Of a stretch of DNA of 64,000 bases, positions 1-11,347 are shown piece by piece. Position 1 is the first letter of the stretch. Each line of letters begins with the position of its first letter. The position numbers were made by a program, and so were the translations under genes. This DNA is from Bolinopsis microptera (taxonomy: Eukaryota > Ctenophora > Tentaculata > Lobata > Bolinopsidae), in assembly GCF_026151205.1 (NCBI RefSeq), contig NC_087072.1, forward strand, positions 18,398,103 through 18,462,102, given 5' to 3'. Below the pieces are notes generated by a model, which saw only the letters and a program-made list of their open reading frames with translations, was not told the origin of the DNA and did no database searches.

Positions 1-50
1 CAAACTAAATACAAATTTAAAAGCATCAATTTGATGAAGAAGAAACTTAC

Positions 51-1209
51 CTTGTAATAGCTCTGCTCGGATTTTATTTGCCTAGCTCTTCTCATAATAT
101 TCCCTAAGGTTCTTATGATTGCATCTTGAGTTGCCACAATTTCGTTATAAACTTCGACCTCGTCGTCAGAATACTCAATCGAAGGCTCCATGTGGAACGT
201 CTGCAGAAATAAATATCAGCTGATTTGTTGAACGTGTGTTGAATTCTCAGTATTGTTCGAATGAAGCTGCTCTCAAAGTATTTTTAAAGACTAACAAACA
301 ATAAACATTAACAATCCCGTTCCTTACCCCCATTTGGGCACCGTTAGCAGCCGGCTGCATTTCAAAACACCACAGATATTCCCCCGAGTCGGAAGCGAAG
401 TATTTAACTGTCCCAAACCCACCAGTCAATTGCTAAAATTAAACCGGTTAAAATTATATTATCGCATTTTAAAAATGATTCGATCGATTCTAAGGTATCC
501 CTTGTAATTTCTACAAGTACAATAAGAAGCTTGGTAATCATCAACATGCTGGTGGATACAATTAACTTGTAGTCCGTTGACAGTACGTCAAGATTGTTTG
601 TCCCACCGATCTGTGCTACAATCATGTGACCTGCATATTTTGTAATCATCATCTTACCTGTTCATGTCTGAGAATGCCTGTGTCACCCCCAGAGTGCTTT
701 AGTGAGTGGGCACTGGTGATGGTGAGTCTCATATTGCCCTCTGGCGTGGGGTCTTTATCGAACCCTTGAGTGCTGTAGTGGTGCAACGCCCACTTAACTG
801 AGGGGGTTTGTTCGTTATAAATACTGCATGTGTTGTTAAAGTCAAAACTTAGTTAAGTTTACGAAAGGCGAACTTTTTTATGTTGTGACTGGAAAGTATA
901 TCGGAGCTTTACCGATAGTTGAAATTCGACATCTAGCGCTAGATGTTCAATTTTAACTATCAATAAAGGTCCATTATTATACATATCTACGGGCCGAAGT
1001 TTAAAGAAAATCAAGGACAATGACTATGACAAAGATTTTTAAAAGCGGTAACGCTTACATGAAATCATAGTATTATCAGGGACATCCTCCGTAAAGCACC
1101 GTTTCTCGTACAGCATTATCTTGTTGTAAAGTGTGAACACTTGGTTGGGAAGGCAAGACAGCATTAGCCAGTACACTAACTGCCAGGTTGCCATGGTTGC
1201 ACTGATCAT
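51..1209 (-). CDS. p24/TMED family cargo receptor, alpha-type, 5' part (4 exons, C-terminus off the left edge)
   Basis: Type I membrane protein of early secretory vesicles: the p24 family carries cargo and helps form COPI/COPII vesicles between ER and Golgi. Exons read by eye: 1209-1059, 797-658, 432-328, 200-51, each bounded by GT/AG with matching phases (1, 0, 0). Exon 1 starts at ATG 1209 and gives a signal peptide (LVYWLMLSCL) followed by EKRCFTEDVPDNTM, a close match to the GOLD-domain start of TMED4/9. Cys38 and Cys119 (in LWCFEM) are the expected disulfide pair. Exon 4 carries the coiled-coil neck ending RARQIKSEQSYYK, like the KEQNYQR stretch of known family members. 182 residues are visible; the transmembrane helix and cytosolic tail lie beyond position 1. 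The alpha assignment rests on the EKxCF motif and is inferred. Confidence 0.88.
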
Positions 1210-2434
1210 TACATGAATTATATAAGAGTCAAATTCAGATAAATAATCGGCCGAATGATGGTGCTAATATTGTGGGAATTTTCATTCGTCAATCTATATA
1301 TTTGTAAATGTATACAAACGTATAAACTAAAATACAGGGACCACATCTGTCATCTAAATCTTCATGCGTTCTCGTGATGCAACAACATAATACCAGTACA
1401 GTACGTGTTGTAACAACACAAGTCACTTGTCAGTACTTTAGTTAAACTAGGAAGGTCTCCTGGGGCTTATATCTTAAGATATATAGTTTTTAAATAAAGT
1501 TAGGGCGCTTTGTCAGGAGTTGATTATGTAATACCAGATACTTTGAATACTTTATCATAAGTAACTGGTGACGAAAATGGCGACCTATTTCGCAATCTCA
1601 GATAATATCAACAAAAACCACTTTAAGCAATAAAATACCAACTTTTAAAAAACACGGTGCAACCACACAGAAATGTAATTCGATCCATAATAATTAAGAC
1701 TACAATTAAACGACACAAAGTTGAGAACGCCTCCCAGCATTACACGTAACACAGCACAGCACAGCTTGTATTATACAATGAGGGCTGGAGGGACCTGGTT
1801 AACAGGTGTATTGTGGCTCCTTCCTGGCCCACGTGCCTCTCTAGCCGCTCTGGGATTGGTCACTTTATCACATACTCAACCCCTCATTGGATAATGCACA
1901 CAGAGCACAGAGTAGCTGGATGGTCACTTATTGGTCAATTGTTTCACTCGTTTTGGATGAAAGATAAGTAATTATTCCATATTTGGTGTAATATAGGGAT
2001 CCAGGTGCGTCATGTGGCTAACCTGGAGTCCTTAGTAGAATGTATATAAGTCATACACATGACCCATTAAAACAGAGCTAGCTGTAAAACTACTCCATAT
2101 ATTAGTAAACAATGAATATCACCTATTATATAATACTCTCTGCATAGAAACTGTATAAATCTATTCAGTGTGTGTGTAGGTACCACTTATATATATTATA
2201 AAATACTAATACTATCGCTATCTTTCTATGAGTAATGAGTATACAGAATTAACACTTACTGATACAGTGCGGTTTTTTCAAATTTTGATTTTTTAATTGA
2301 TAATACGTAAGACTGTTCACTGTAACAAGATATACAAAATTAGCCAGATTTTGCATCATTTGCAATTTGTGCACAAAAAATTTGCATTATCAATTATACC
2401 TCAGTTACATTTTGGGATTCCTGTAGGCTCTTCT
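1210..2434. other. Upstream non-coding region of the TMED gene
   Basis: No open frame of note and no recognised repeat. Apart from the CCAAT cluster, the stretch is AT-rich unique sequence. Confidence 0.5.
1830..1934 (-). promoter_or_regulatory. Cluster of three CCAAT boxes and an E-box
   Basis: Three CCAAT motifs in minus orientation (ATTGG on the plus strand at 1855, 1886 and 1930), spaced 31 and 44 bp, with a CACGTG E-box at 1830-1835. They lie 620-725 bp upstream of the TMED start codon. NF-Y promoters often have two or three CCAAT boxes spaced about 30 bp, so this may be the promoter if a 5' UTR intron separates it from exon 1. No TATA box or start site was identified. The role is inferred. 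Confidence 0.3.
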
Positions 2435-3381
2435 TTAACGGGTGATACTCGTAAATATTAGTTTCAAATACAAAACCGTTGACGAGTCCAACTCGGCGCG
2501 CGCGTCTTGGTAGGTTATAAACCTACAAGCTCTTCTCCATTTATCAAGGTGGGGTTTTTGTGTCTAACGAACACTGCACCACTAACCCGGCGCGCTGTAC
2601 CCTCCGCAAGCATTCGTTTCATTTCTTCTCACAGATCAGAGAGAAGCGAGCCATATATTTAGACCGACAAGCTGGGAAGGATAAAACTTTTAAAACAGAT
2701 TAAATACATCAGAATTATTTCATTTCTGATGTGAATAAAGATTGTATGATGGAACGGAAAATACTCAATACCAAATACAAAAAATCACAGTGTAGAGTTT
2801 CATATGATCCCGATCTCCAGTATATCAGTAACCTCTCAAGTAACATGTTGAACGTCTTTTATGCTATGCCCCAACAGCTGATAGTGATATGCAAGACGAA
2901 CGTATTGAATCATGTAGAGATGCAATATAGCTCGCGATAGATTACACGACACGATCTGGCCAAACAGGGCTACAGATTTGGACAGGAATGAGTACGGCAA
3001 TATATGTTCACGGTATAGAGACTCTGACTAGTCGAGAGGCACGGTACGCGAAGTCGGAAAAGTTTTATTTATCTTCTCACTTGTTTGTGCAGAATTTTTT
3101 CTTCGCACGTTCTAGCTGCTAGCGCGGGACTCGTTGACTTTTTCTTTTTGCAACCTTGGAGTTGAACCAGTCAGCAAGAATCAAAACGTCTCATCGCTCT
3201 AGCTCTGTTTAGTCATTATAATTAGTCTTTACTGTCATGTTGGCGTTGCTAGTAAATTTCACAAGCTATTTTCTAACGTGCGGTTTATACGTGCCATGTT
3301 GTAGGTTTACAACCTACCAGGACGCGCGCCGAGTTGGACTCCAATATATGGAACAGATATTTTACGAGTATCACCCGTTAA
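2435..3381. mobile_element. MITE-like element with about 85-bp terminal inverted repeats
   Basis: The left end (2435-2525) and right end (3300-3381) are inverted copies of each other. They share the outer motif TTAACGGGTGATACTCGTAA and an inner GC-rich block around AGTCCAACTCGGCGCGCG followed by TGGTAGGTT. The interior of about 770 bp has no homology between halves and no transposase. Short open frames at 2731-2940 and 3237-3434 look fortuitous. It is probably a non-autonomous DNA transposon; the superfamily cannot be named because no clear target duplication is seen. Confidence 0.7.
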
Positions 3382-3460
3382 GTGCCATGCTGTACGCTAC
3401 ATGGTACACAAGGTTAGAAGGTTTTCACCGATAAAATTGAACTTGCCGGTTTATTGTTTA

Positions 3461-3959
3461 GGGGTCGTTCACATATTACGTAATCAATATTTTAGCAATT
3501 TTTACCCCCCTCCCCCCTTCCGTAATCAACCGTAATCATGACCCAACCCCCTCCCCCCTCCTGACAGCAATATTATTATTACGTAATCATGGCCTGACCC
3601 CCCTCCCCCCCCCTTGACTTATTTCCTAGAAAACACTTTTCTCTACGTTTCATGCTACCCTGATCATGCTATCATGATGAGCCGAAATCATTGTTATGAT
3701 ATCCGGCCAAGCACCTTCTAAACTACTTACTATTATAGCCGGATATTCGATCAATTTCTTAATTTTATCACTATCAGAGTGAAATTGAGTGGAATTTGAA
3801 TTAAAATATTGTGAAAATGTTATTATTCTAGAGGGTAAAAAAGAAAATTTTGATTACGTAATCAACGACCGAAACCCCCCCCCCCCACCCCGTAATCAAC
3901 CGTAAGCATTTGGAAACCCCCCTCCCCCTCGGCTGATTACGTAATATGTGAACGACCCC
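3461..3959. mobile_element. MITE copy 1 of the GGGGTCGTTCACATATTACG family, intact
   Basis: A 499-bp element with terminal inverted repeats GGGGTCGTTCACATATTACG (left) and its complement (right), flanked by TA on both sides, consistent with a TA target duplication. Inside, poly-C-rich tracts alternate with GTAATCA/TGATTAC motifs next to both ends. No coding capacity. Similar termini are common in invertebrate MITEs, but I cannot assign the superfamily. A second, inverted copy lies at 4904-5434. Confidence 0.75.
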
Positions 3960-3962
3960 TAA

Positions 3963-4736
3963 TGCTGAAAGAAATTCATTTTTTTTGTTTTAAAATCACG
4001 CGGTTTATTTTTGCATGCAATCTGCTCTTAAAATAATATGAGGTTTACACCAAAGAATAAATCTCAATGATCAATTTGGTGTAAAGTCAACCTCATATTA
4101 TTTCAAGAACAGAGGTAATGGTATATATTTCAAAATTCTGTACATTTCGCGATCGTTCGCAGTAATTGAGTCGAGTAATAGCCCAAAGCCAGGAACACGT
4201 ACCTATGCCAAATCATTAATCAGTTTAACCCAACCAAATTAAATAATTTATATCGACAACAACCTGTACCTGGTCGCCTTTTGCAACGAATGACACACTT
4301 TTTTCGTTTTTTCCATCCATGATATTCAGGTATTATACAGTTAAAATACAAAATTTACGATTGAATCATATGTATACGTGTTATGGGCATCACCAATTCC
4401 AAATAAGCCCGGCTATATTTATATAGCGCCACTGGTCCACTGGAACTATGGCTTCACTTTAGTTTACGTACCATGACAACATTAATTTCTGATAATGGCA
4501 ATGGGTTATCCTTGATGCTTGCGAGGCCTTTAAATTACAGGAACTGAGCTACCTCTCCATTAATATTATCAATATCTTCCACGTCGACTAATACGTAATC
4601 ATTATATCCAATATTCATGTGACAGCCGACGCCCATAGTCAATTATCATGCAAGATTAAGGTAATATTTATATTCTTGCTAGCATACTAACAGACTAACT
4701 ACAGACTACTACTCTACAGAGTCTACACTCGATTTT
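3963..4736. other. Non-coding spacer between MITE copies
   Basis: Apart from the hairpin at 4022-4116, nothing was recognised; no credible open frame. Confidence 0.5.
4022..4116. repeat. Short inverted repeat (hairpin)
   Basis: The arms around AATAATATGAGGTT and TACACCAAA (4022-4054) are mirrored at 4075-4116 with a few mismatches, around a loop of about 20 bases. It could be a miniature fold-back element. It lies between the two inverted MITE copies. Confidence 0.6.
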
Positions 4737-4903
4737 CGAGATTTTTCTAAAAGGGCTCCTGACAGTTGAAACCAACCTGAATCGATGGCCATTTTCGGCC
4801 GCCGACCCCCCCCCCCCCCGCCCCCCCCCCCCCTCGAGATTTTTCTAAAAGGGCTCCTGACAGTTGAAACCAACCTGAATCGATGGCCATTTTCGGCCGC
4901 CGA
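4737..4903. repeat. 69-bp direct duplication separated by a poly-C tract
   Basis: Positions 4737-4805 and 4835-4903 are essentially identical (both begin CGAGATTTTTCTAAAAGGGC and end GGCCGCCGA). Between them is a 29-bp run of C with a single internal G. The second copy abuts the left end of MITE copy 2. The poly-C tract may be slippage in a MITE C-tract, or an assembly artefact. Confidence 0.8.
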
Positions 4904-5434
4904 TTTTTTTACCCTCTAGAATAATATGTAATAACAATTTGACAATATTTTAATTCAAATTCCACTCAATTTCACTCTGATAGTGATAAAATTTAGAAAT
5001 TGATCGAATATCCGGCTATACTAGTAAGTAGTTTAGAAGGTGCTTGGGGCTTTGTAATACTATGACGGCATTGCTTTGAATTTGAATTTCTGATGATATT
5101 GATTTTCACTTTCAGTGCTATGTAACCTGGCAGTAACGTTGTAAAGGACTTTGAGGGGGTCTGTAGTCCCCCCGCATAGTATGTTTGTGTTTCACTGATT
5201 TGTAAACTGAAGACGTAAATAACAATGATTTCGGCTCATCATGATAGCATGATCAGAGTAGCATGAAACGTAGAGATAAGTGTTTTCTAGGAAAAAAGTC
5301 AAGGGGGGGGGGGGGTCAGGCCATGATTACGTAATATTGCTGTCAGGAGGGAGGGGTTGGGTCTTGATTACGGTTGATTACGGAAGGGGGTAAAAATTGC
5401 TAAAATATTGTTTACGTAATATGTGAACGACCCC
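4904..5434. mobile_element. MITE copy 2, inverted relative to copy 1, with altered left end
   Basis: Reading this stretch in reverse reproduces copy 1 (3461-3959) from its GGGGTCGTTCACATATTACG terminus inward. It includes the TGATTAC/poly-G tracts, the AGCATGAAACGTAGAGA block and the CCACTCAATTTCACTCTGA block. It carries about 170 bp near 5052-5225 that copy 1 lacks. At the left it breaks off at ACCCTCTAGAATAA, where copy 1 continues for another 120 bp or so to its terminus. The expected second terminal repeat is missing, so this copy is truncated or rearranged. Confidence 0.7.
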
Positions 5435-6467
5435 TTATACAAGCCAATTTAATTACCAATTACTTAAATTAAATTATGGATGTACGTGCGCGCTACGTTT
5501 ACACAACGAAACCAATGAAAACTAGCAATAGGAATATCTAATTTGGAAAATTTCTGGTCACGTCACGATTGAGTTATGTGCTGTGTTGCACGAATTACTG
5601 CCATGTGTAAGCTAACTGCTTCATAGTTCATGACCAAAAACTGGGAGAATATGAAACAAACGTCTTCAGTTACTAGCAGAATTTAGAACATAACAAAAGA
5701 ACAAAGACAGAAGAAAGCTATACACAAAAACGGTTAACAAATAGAAATATTAAGATATTACGGGTTATAATACTGATAATTATTGCTTGAAATATGAATT
5801 TCGATAAAATAGACTTAAAGAATACCACATGCACTGTACACATGATGATTTTGTTTCCATTCTGATTAAAAACACCTAACTTCGCTGCGGAACTAAAAAT
5901 CGCCCATACAAATATTAACTAAATAATATGAATCGGTCTGAATGAAGAATAAACGCTATTCTAAGATTATAAGCTAGTTCTGATGCTAAAGTTTAGTCCC
6001 AAACACTACAGCTATAGTGTTATAAATATCTCTAACAGGTTCGGTAAATTACTTCACTGCCATAAATGGCATAATGATACAAATAGTTACGGAGTACCTA
6101 TCTTGTATGTGATTGTTTAAGTTATAAATCCACATGTCCACTTTTGGAATGAATTTTTATGCTGACCTGGGTTTACATTAATAACGGTAAGAATGTTCTC
6201 AAGATAACAACTGTGTGTGAGTTTAGTAACTAACATCACAGAACATTTTATTACGAAATATTTAAAAATTAATTCAACTGCATAACACTTCAAGTTAATT
6301 TTTTTGAAATACTAGAACTTGAAGAAATTAAATAATTGCAAACACTCATATCAAAACATGCGTGACCGGTGACCACTAAACAATTCAAATAAATAGGGTG
6401 TTCTCTTTCAACCCTATCAATACCGAACCCAAATTGACCTAGTAGATAGCGATCAATATTGAGACCC
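5435..6467. other. Spacer and 3' flank of the ABHD gene
   Basis: AT-rich and without coding signal. A possible poly(A) signal for the minus-strand hydrolase gene (AATAAA read as TTTATT) is at 6247-6252, about 215 bp past its stop codon. Confidence 0.4.
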
Positions 6468-7709
6468 TCATTTTTGAGGCCACACAGGATATTGACGCGC
6501 CTTGTCTGCCTCCTCATGGTCACTACCCTCACCTGACCAGCCCCCATCCAGGGACAACTCTCCACTATCATACAACTTCCTGATCATCTGAACATACTCA
6601 TAGAACAATGTGTCGTTGTAACCTGCCTGTCTCGGATTGACACCCTCCATAAAACCTATGTGACCACCTTTAGCGGTCACTACAAACGCAATGTTCGGGT
6701 TCGTTTCCGTCAGATGAACGGGGATGGATTTCTCTGGAGAGAAGACATCATCAGCAGCGTTAAGCGAGAGTAAAGGTATCTTAACATGAAGGAGCTGTCT
6801 GTGGGGAGACAACATATCCCAATACTCCTCCACCGTGCTATACCCGTGTTGGGGCGCCACATACTTCTTGTGTATCTCCTGTACTGTTCTGCACTTCAGC
6901 ACTTCCTCCGTGTCTACCCCATCTTTTTCAAACATCTCCTTGTTCTCTACAATGACTTCCTTGTACCTGTGTGTCAGGTACAGATTAAAGATCATGTTGG
7001 AAGGTTTACTCAAACTCTTGACACTCTCAAATATGCACCATCCTGTGCTCTGTACCATGGCAGCGGTGACCTTAGCTTCGAAGCCGTAAGTAGCCAGGTA
7101 GTGTACCAGGGTGATGCCACCCATGCTGGTACCTCCTGCTATTATTGGAGCTTGTGGGTACTTCTCTTTTATCTTGCAGATCGCTAATCTGAGATCCTCC
7201 TTGTTATGGAACCCATCATATGTCATGGGTGTATCCAGGGGACATCCACCCGCACCACGGTTCAGAAATACAACAGATCTCAAACCAATAGCCCGCAAAT
7301 CAGTTACCCAATTAAGGAGATAACTCTCTTGGCTGTGGCCAGCTACTCCTGGTATTAACAAACAAATGGGGAGAGTGTCCGAGTAGGGCTCTGGTTCCAC
7401 AACAGGCCAATCCAACGCAGCAGTCCCACCATCAGTCAGTTTAATCAACTCTCTTCTGTACTCAACATGTGGTCTAGACTTAAGGAAGAACCTCATGAGA
7501 GTCATGCTGTGAGTACCGGTACACCAGGGTGTGGGGAAGTAGTGCCGGTACAGGGACGGTACCTGCGATAGGAGGTGGGATCTGAAGGTGCCGTGTGCAA
7601 TGTACGTCATAGGCTTACGTACCGAGAACACGTAGTAGTGGATGGAGTAGGCGATGAAAGCGAAGATGAAGAGCTGCAGATACCATGGTATCGCATACCA
7701 CAACCACAT
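6468..7709 (-). CDS. ABHD1/ABHD3-type alpha/beta hydrolase (putative phospholipase), single coding exon
   Basis: Membrane-anchored serine hydrolase of the ABHD1/2/3 (YheT/EMB8) group; mammalian ABHD3 removes medium-chain acyl groups from phosphatidylcholine. The 413 residues match the usual length (human ABHD3 is about 410). Residues 5-27 form an N-terminal hydrophobic anchor. The core includes LLIPGVAGHSQESY (117-130, oxyanion region), NRGAGG (150-155), the nucleophile elbow GGTSMGG (Ser195), NAADDVFSPE (Asp321) and GGHIGFMEG (His350), giving a complete catalytic triad. The start ATG lies one base after a good 3' splice site (TCATTTCAG at 7711), so a non-coding 5' exon probably lies upstream. 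The coding part has no introns. Family assignment is firm; ABHD3 rather than ABHD1 is inferred. Confidence 0.92.
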   Translation of the reverse strand: MWLWYAIPWYLQLFIFAFIAYSIHYYVFSVRKPMTYIAHGTFRSHLLSQVPSLYRHYFPTPWCTGTHSMTLMRFFLKSRPHVEYRRELIKLTDGGTAALDWPVVEPEPYSDTLPICLLIPGVAGHSQESYLLNWVTDLRAIGLRSVVFLNRGAGGCPLDTPMTYDGFHNKEDLRLAICKIKEKYPQAPIIAGGTSMGGITLVHYLATYGFEAKVTAAMVQSTGWCIFESVKSLSKPSNMIFNLYLTHRYKEVIVENKEMFEKDGVDTEEVLKCRTVQEIHKKYVAPQHGYSTVEEYWDMLSPHRQLLHVKIPLLSLNAADDVFSPEKSIPVHLTETNPNIAFVVTAKGGHIGFMEGVNPRQAGYNDTLFYEYVQMIRKLYDSGELSLDGGWSGEGSDHEEADKARQYPVWPQK

Positions 7710-7712
7710 TCT

Positions 7713-10075
7713 GAAATGATGAGTTAGTTAAGGTTTATTATTATCAGCTAGCTGCTGGATGTTCTTATGGTTCATAATCTATCAGCCAGATGTTATACCA
7801 GTAATAATACATATCTATAACAGGTATCATGCTATTGACTTTCAACGAAACAAGGAGCCGAAATGCAGCCGAAACAGCGATACTATATTATATGGTTTAG
7901 TTCACAAATTACATCCAAGGGGCGTCCCCATGTGCGTCCCCAAGGGACATCGTCATGTAATCCTGCACCTTAAAGTGGATGTACATGCCCTGGTCATATT
8001 TTAAACTATATTTATACAGTTGCAAAATGAGAGCTCAATTTCGACCGTATTTCGACCGCATTTGCACGGGACAGGTCACAAAGTGTCATGATAAAACATT
8101 TATTGATTTGATCTTTGACATAATATCAACGTGCACGCACTGTTACATCATGACACATACAGACAACTTGTCACACTTAATTGAATCTGTCAAACCATTG
8201 GTATAAATAGAATATTTATACATATTATAATGAAAGCAGTGAAACACAACGAAATTACAAACTTTCAGCATTATAATTATATAACAGGAATTGAAGTATA
8301 AAACGTTGATACTGATATTTCAGAAAGTATTACATAAAATTTCAATCAGATTCCAGTAAGAAAAATTAATAGTGGCTTTTTGTGAGTGAAGTGAACTTTA
8401 TACATTGATTAAAAATGTAGCATTGTAGCTAGAAATAGAAAAAGTATAGCAAAATATAGATTAAATTGAAACCAAGAATATTGATTAAATGTCCCGTATT
8501 TTGAGAGTTCCAGACTCTTATACTGGATAAAGTTACAAGTGAAAAGTAGTAATTAAAAAGAAATTAGCATGCAATTAGCATGCAATCCCGACAAAACATT
8601 CAGGTATTTCAAGCATAGTCAGGTATATTATTCCATACCACTGGTACATGTCCCAAAGCAGTCAGCTTTTACTGCGTTGTAATTCAAACCATTTTAATGA
8701 CTTGACAATGTAAATACAGGCTCTACTGCACAGTAAGCAATGCACATTATGCAGCACACACGAAGTGCATATCTACAGCTAGCTGACTAAATGAGCTGTG
8801 ACAATGGTTATATATATATTTAAGTATGTTGTATTATGTTGTAGGGCTAATAAAACACTGTGTCTGGGGAGCTAATAAACAGTAGAGCCTCCAGACACAG
8901 ACGCGGATATAATTACTGTGTTTACTAGTACTACAACAATTACCATATTGTGTGTTTCTTTTTATTCACCGCATAATATTTCAAGTTACTGTGTACACTT
9001 AACCCAGACTACAATGTAGGCTAATACCATGTAGGCTACATGTTATAATGAATATATTATATATTGTGTACCATACAGTATAGGACAGTACAGTACATAA
9101 TGTGATTATAACTAGATAATAATATAAAACAAACAGTTGTGAAATATGGGCAGTGTTGTGCGTTTTTTCAGATAAAAATAACAATCAGATGTTTACTTTT
9201 CTGTGGAAAACGAATGGTCGAATACTTCAAAACTGCGTACTACATTTTCATAACATTTTCATAAAATCATGCACTTTACTCGTCTTACACGTTTTTGCTA
9301 ACAACTGTTTTAAAAAGAAGAAAGAATTCCCAGGAGTATTTGCTAATTATATGGTGATTTAAAACCAGTCCAGTTTTCAAGTCTCTAACTTTCGACCGAT
9401 TTACACACATTCGGTTGCAGACGTGAATTAAATTTGTTCAACAGATCACATACAATATCACATACAATATCTGAACACGTGGCGAGCTAACTTAACAATC
9501 AAGCATGAAGCATGTTAAATGTTTATTGTGTCTTTGTAAGGAAATTCAATATCCGTGCGTTTCTCTCCAACCATTACATAACACTTAATTTTAAGTTTCC
9601 AAAATATTAATGTGGTAAAGTGTGGTAAAGTGTGTGTAGTCAATTAACATATTTCATACACCACCCACCTGTTACAATAGTAAAAACATATAAATCAGTC
9701 CATTATTTTATAAACGTGAAATTCAAATAATATTATCATGATATGGCCATGATCTGACTAAAAACCCTTACAGTATTTGAAGCTTTTGGTGTGTACTGTA
9801 CAAATCTGGTTACTGGTAAGGAGTAACAATTTCTATTGTTATATCATGTACTCTGAAAACATAATACTCTTAGTGTATTATGAGGCAAATAGGGCGGTTT
9901 TCTCAGAAGTCGGAACCCAGTTATTAATAGTTTTTTAGACACGTTGTCTATTTTAAATGTGCCTCTATAAACAGTGTTTGGCAGTACAACTAGTCATTAC
10001 GACCTTACGTTTAAGGCTGAAGAATATCATAAAATCGAGTTATTTTGTCAGATATTGGCAGACATAAACATAAAA
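7713..10075. other. Intergenic region between the ABHD and sulfotransferase genes
   Basis: About 2.4 kb, AT-rich, without a convincing gene. It holds a small inverted repeat (TGTGTCTGG/CCAGACACA near 8862-8901) and short duplications such as TGTGGTAAAG near 9610. Open frames of 60-80 codons here look random. It should include the 5' exon of the ABHD gene and the 3' UTR of the sulfotransferase, neither of which can be delimited. Confidence 0.5.
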
Positions 10076-11317
10076 CTAACTGTAATATAACGGAAATGGA
10101 AAAAGTGGGTCAGTAAAATTGCTGTAGTTGTATAACATGAAATCTGGTTTATACTTTTTATATATCACATCCAACAGCTTCTTAGGGACAATTTTAAATT
10201 GTTCTTTTGCAAAAAGTGTAGATCGTTCAGTTCGTGGGTCACTTGACGAATCATAAGGACCAGGGACTGATATGTGATTGCCTGAAATCCCTTTCAAGTG
10301 TGTAAAGATCTCTTTAGCTTGTTCCTTAGCATGCTCCAAAGTTCCCACGAAGTCGTAAGATATAATAGTTAAGTCGAGCATGGTGTACTGTGGACGAAAA
10401 TGAGCATTTATGTCAGCCAAATCATCATATGCAATGTGATTCAGAAATTCCAAAAAGGTTGGCCTTTCTCCTCCTCCTAGGACTTCGCCCAAAGAAATGT
10501 TACTATCACGATATTTCTTCAAAATCTGCAGGGCGACTTTTCCCTTTTGCCATTTCTCTGACCTACTTGAACTAAACTTGTCGTTATACCCTGACGCCAT
10601 ACGAGTCCATGGATTTCTGAGAACTGTGAAAGAATATTTAGTATTTAGAGCTTTGCGATTGTATTTGTATACACTATTAGCCAAGTTAAGTTTGTTGATG
10701 ATATAATGAACTTTGGGACTCGGTTTGTCATCTGGGTACATATCTTCCATTTTGAGAAGGGTGAATTTCCAATTAGTGCACCCAGATTTAGGAATACCAG
10801 TGTAAATGACATCTGCTGTTGGTGAGTAGTACGATTTTAGAAGGGTTATGTAATCAGCTCGCCACCAGTTGGTTTTTTCAGGCAAGGACAAATTGAGAAA
10901 CTTCATCACGTTCAATATGTTCTGCCGAACCCAAGCTTGAGTTGGAACTGGAGGGTACTCTTCCAGTGTATGTCCGTAGTCAACAGTGAGTGATGCTGTT
11001 TCTCCAACAGGTATAGTCTCTTCATACACTTTATTGAGGTCTAGTAACGTCTGAATAGCAGTGTCTTTATATCCCTCAGTCCCTTGAGTCCATTGCATTT
11101 CAGAGACACTACGCGTGCTGTCCTCTGTAAACCAAAATTTATTATCAATGTCAATATTGTTGGAATAGCGAGAACCTGCTACCACTCGGTTTGATGGATT
11201 TGGTGATAACGGCACAGGCTCATCTGAGATGAAGTTCACTGATTCAAAGTTCAGGTAGATGTACGCTGTTACACCAATCACTATTAGGAACAAGACGATT
11301 GTAACAAATTTAGCCAT
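10076..11317 (-). CDS. Golgi carbohydrate sulfotransferase (Sulfotransfer_2 family), single coding exon
   Basis: Type II Golgi enzyme that transfers sulfate from PAPS to glycans, in the CHST8-14/HNK-1 family. Of 413 residues, 4-22 form the signal anchor with a short cytosolic N-terminus. The PAPS 5'-phosphosulfate loop is GIPKSGCTNWK (174-184) and the 3'-phosphate site is VLRNPWTRMASGY (232-244, with Arg234 and Ser242). The conserved INAHFRPQY block is at 303-311. Potential N-glycosylation sites at Asn142, Asn273, Asn397 and Asn400 fit a luminal domain. The usual acidic residue after that Arg (RDP or REP) is Asn235 here. A 3' splice site (TTTACAG at 11348) lies 30 bp upstream of the ATG, pointing to a 5' UTR intron. 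Which glycan is sulfated cannot be told from the sequence. Confidence 0.9.
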   Translation of the reverse strand: MAKFVTIVLFLIVIGVTAYIYLNFESVNFISDEPVPLSPNPSNRVVAGSRYSNNIDIDNKFWFTEDSTRSVSEMQWTQGTEGYKDTAIQTLLDLNKVYEETIPVGETASLTVDYGHTLEEYPPVPTQAWVRQNILNVMKFLNLSLPEKTNWWRADYITLLKSYYSPTADVIYTGIPKSGCTNWKFTLLKMEDMYPDDKPSPKVHYIINKLNLANSVYKYNRKALNTKYSFTVLRNPWTRMASGYNDKFSSSRSEKWQKGKVALQILKKYRDSNISLGEVLGGGERPTFLEFLNHIAYDDLADINAHFRPQYTMLDLTIISYDFVGTLEHAKEQAKEIFTHLKGISGNHISVPGPYDSSSDPRTERSTLFAKEQFKIVPKKLLDVIYKKYKPDFMLYNYSNFTDPLFPFPLYYS

Positions 11318-11347
11318 TCCATGCAGGTAGTCTCACAACCTGTTGTC

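Noticed and set aside
3237-3434. 65-codon open frame
   Set aside because: Runs across the terminal repeat of the MITE at 2435-3381; no homology.
6786-7187. 133-codon plus-strand frame
   Set aside because: Shadow of the ABHD coding region.
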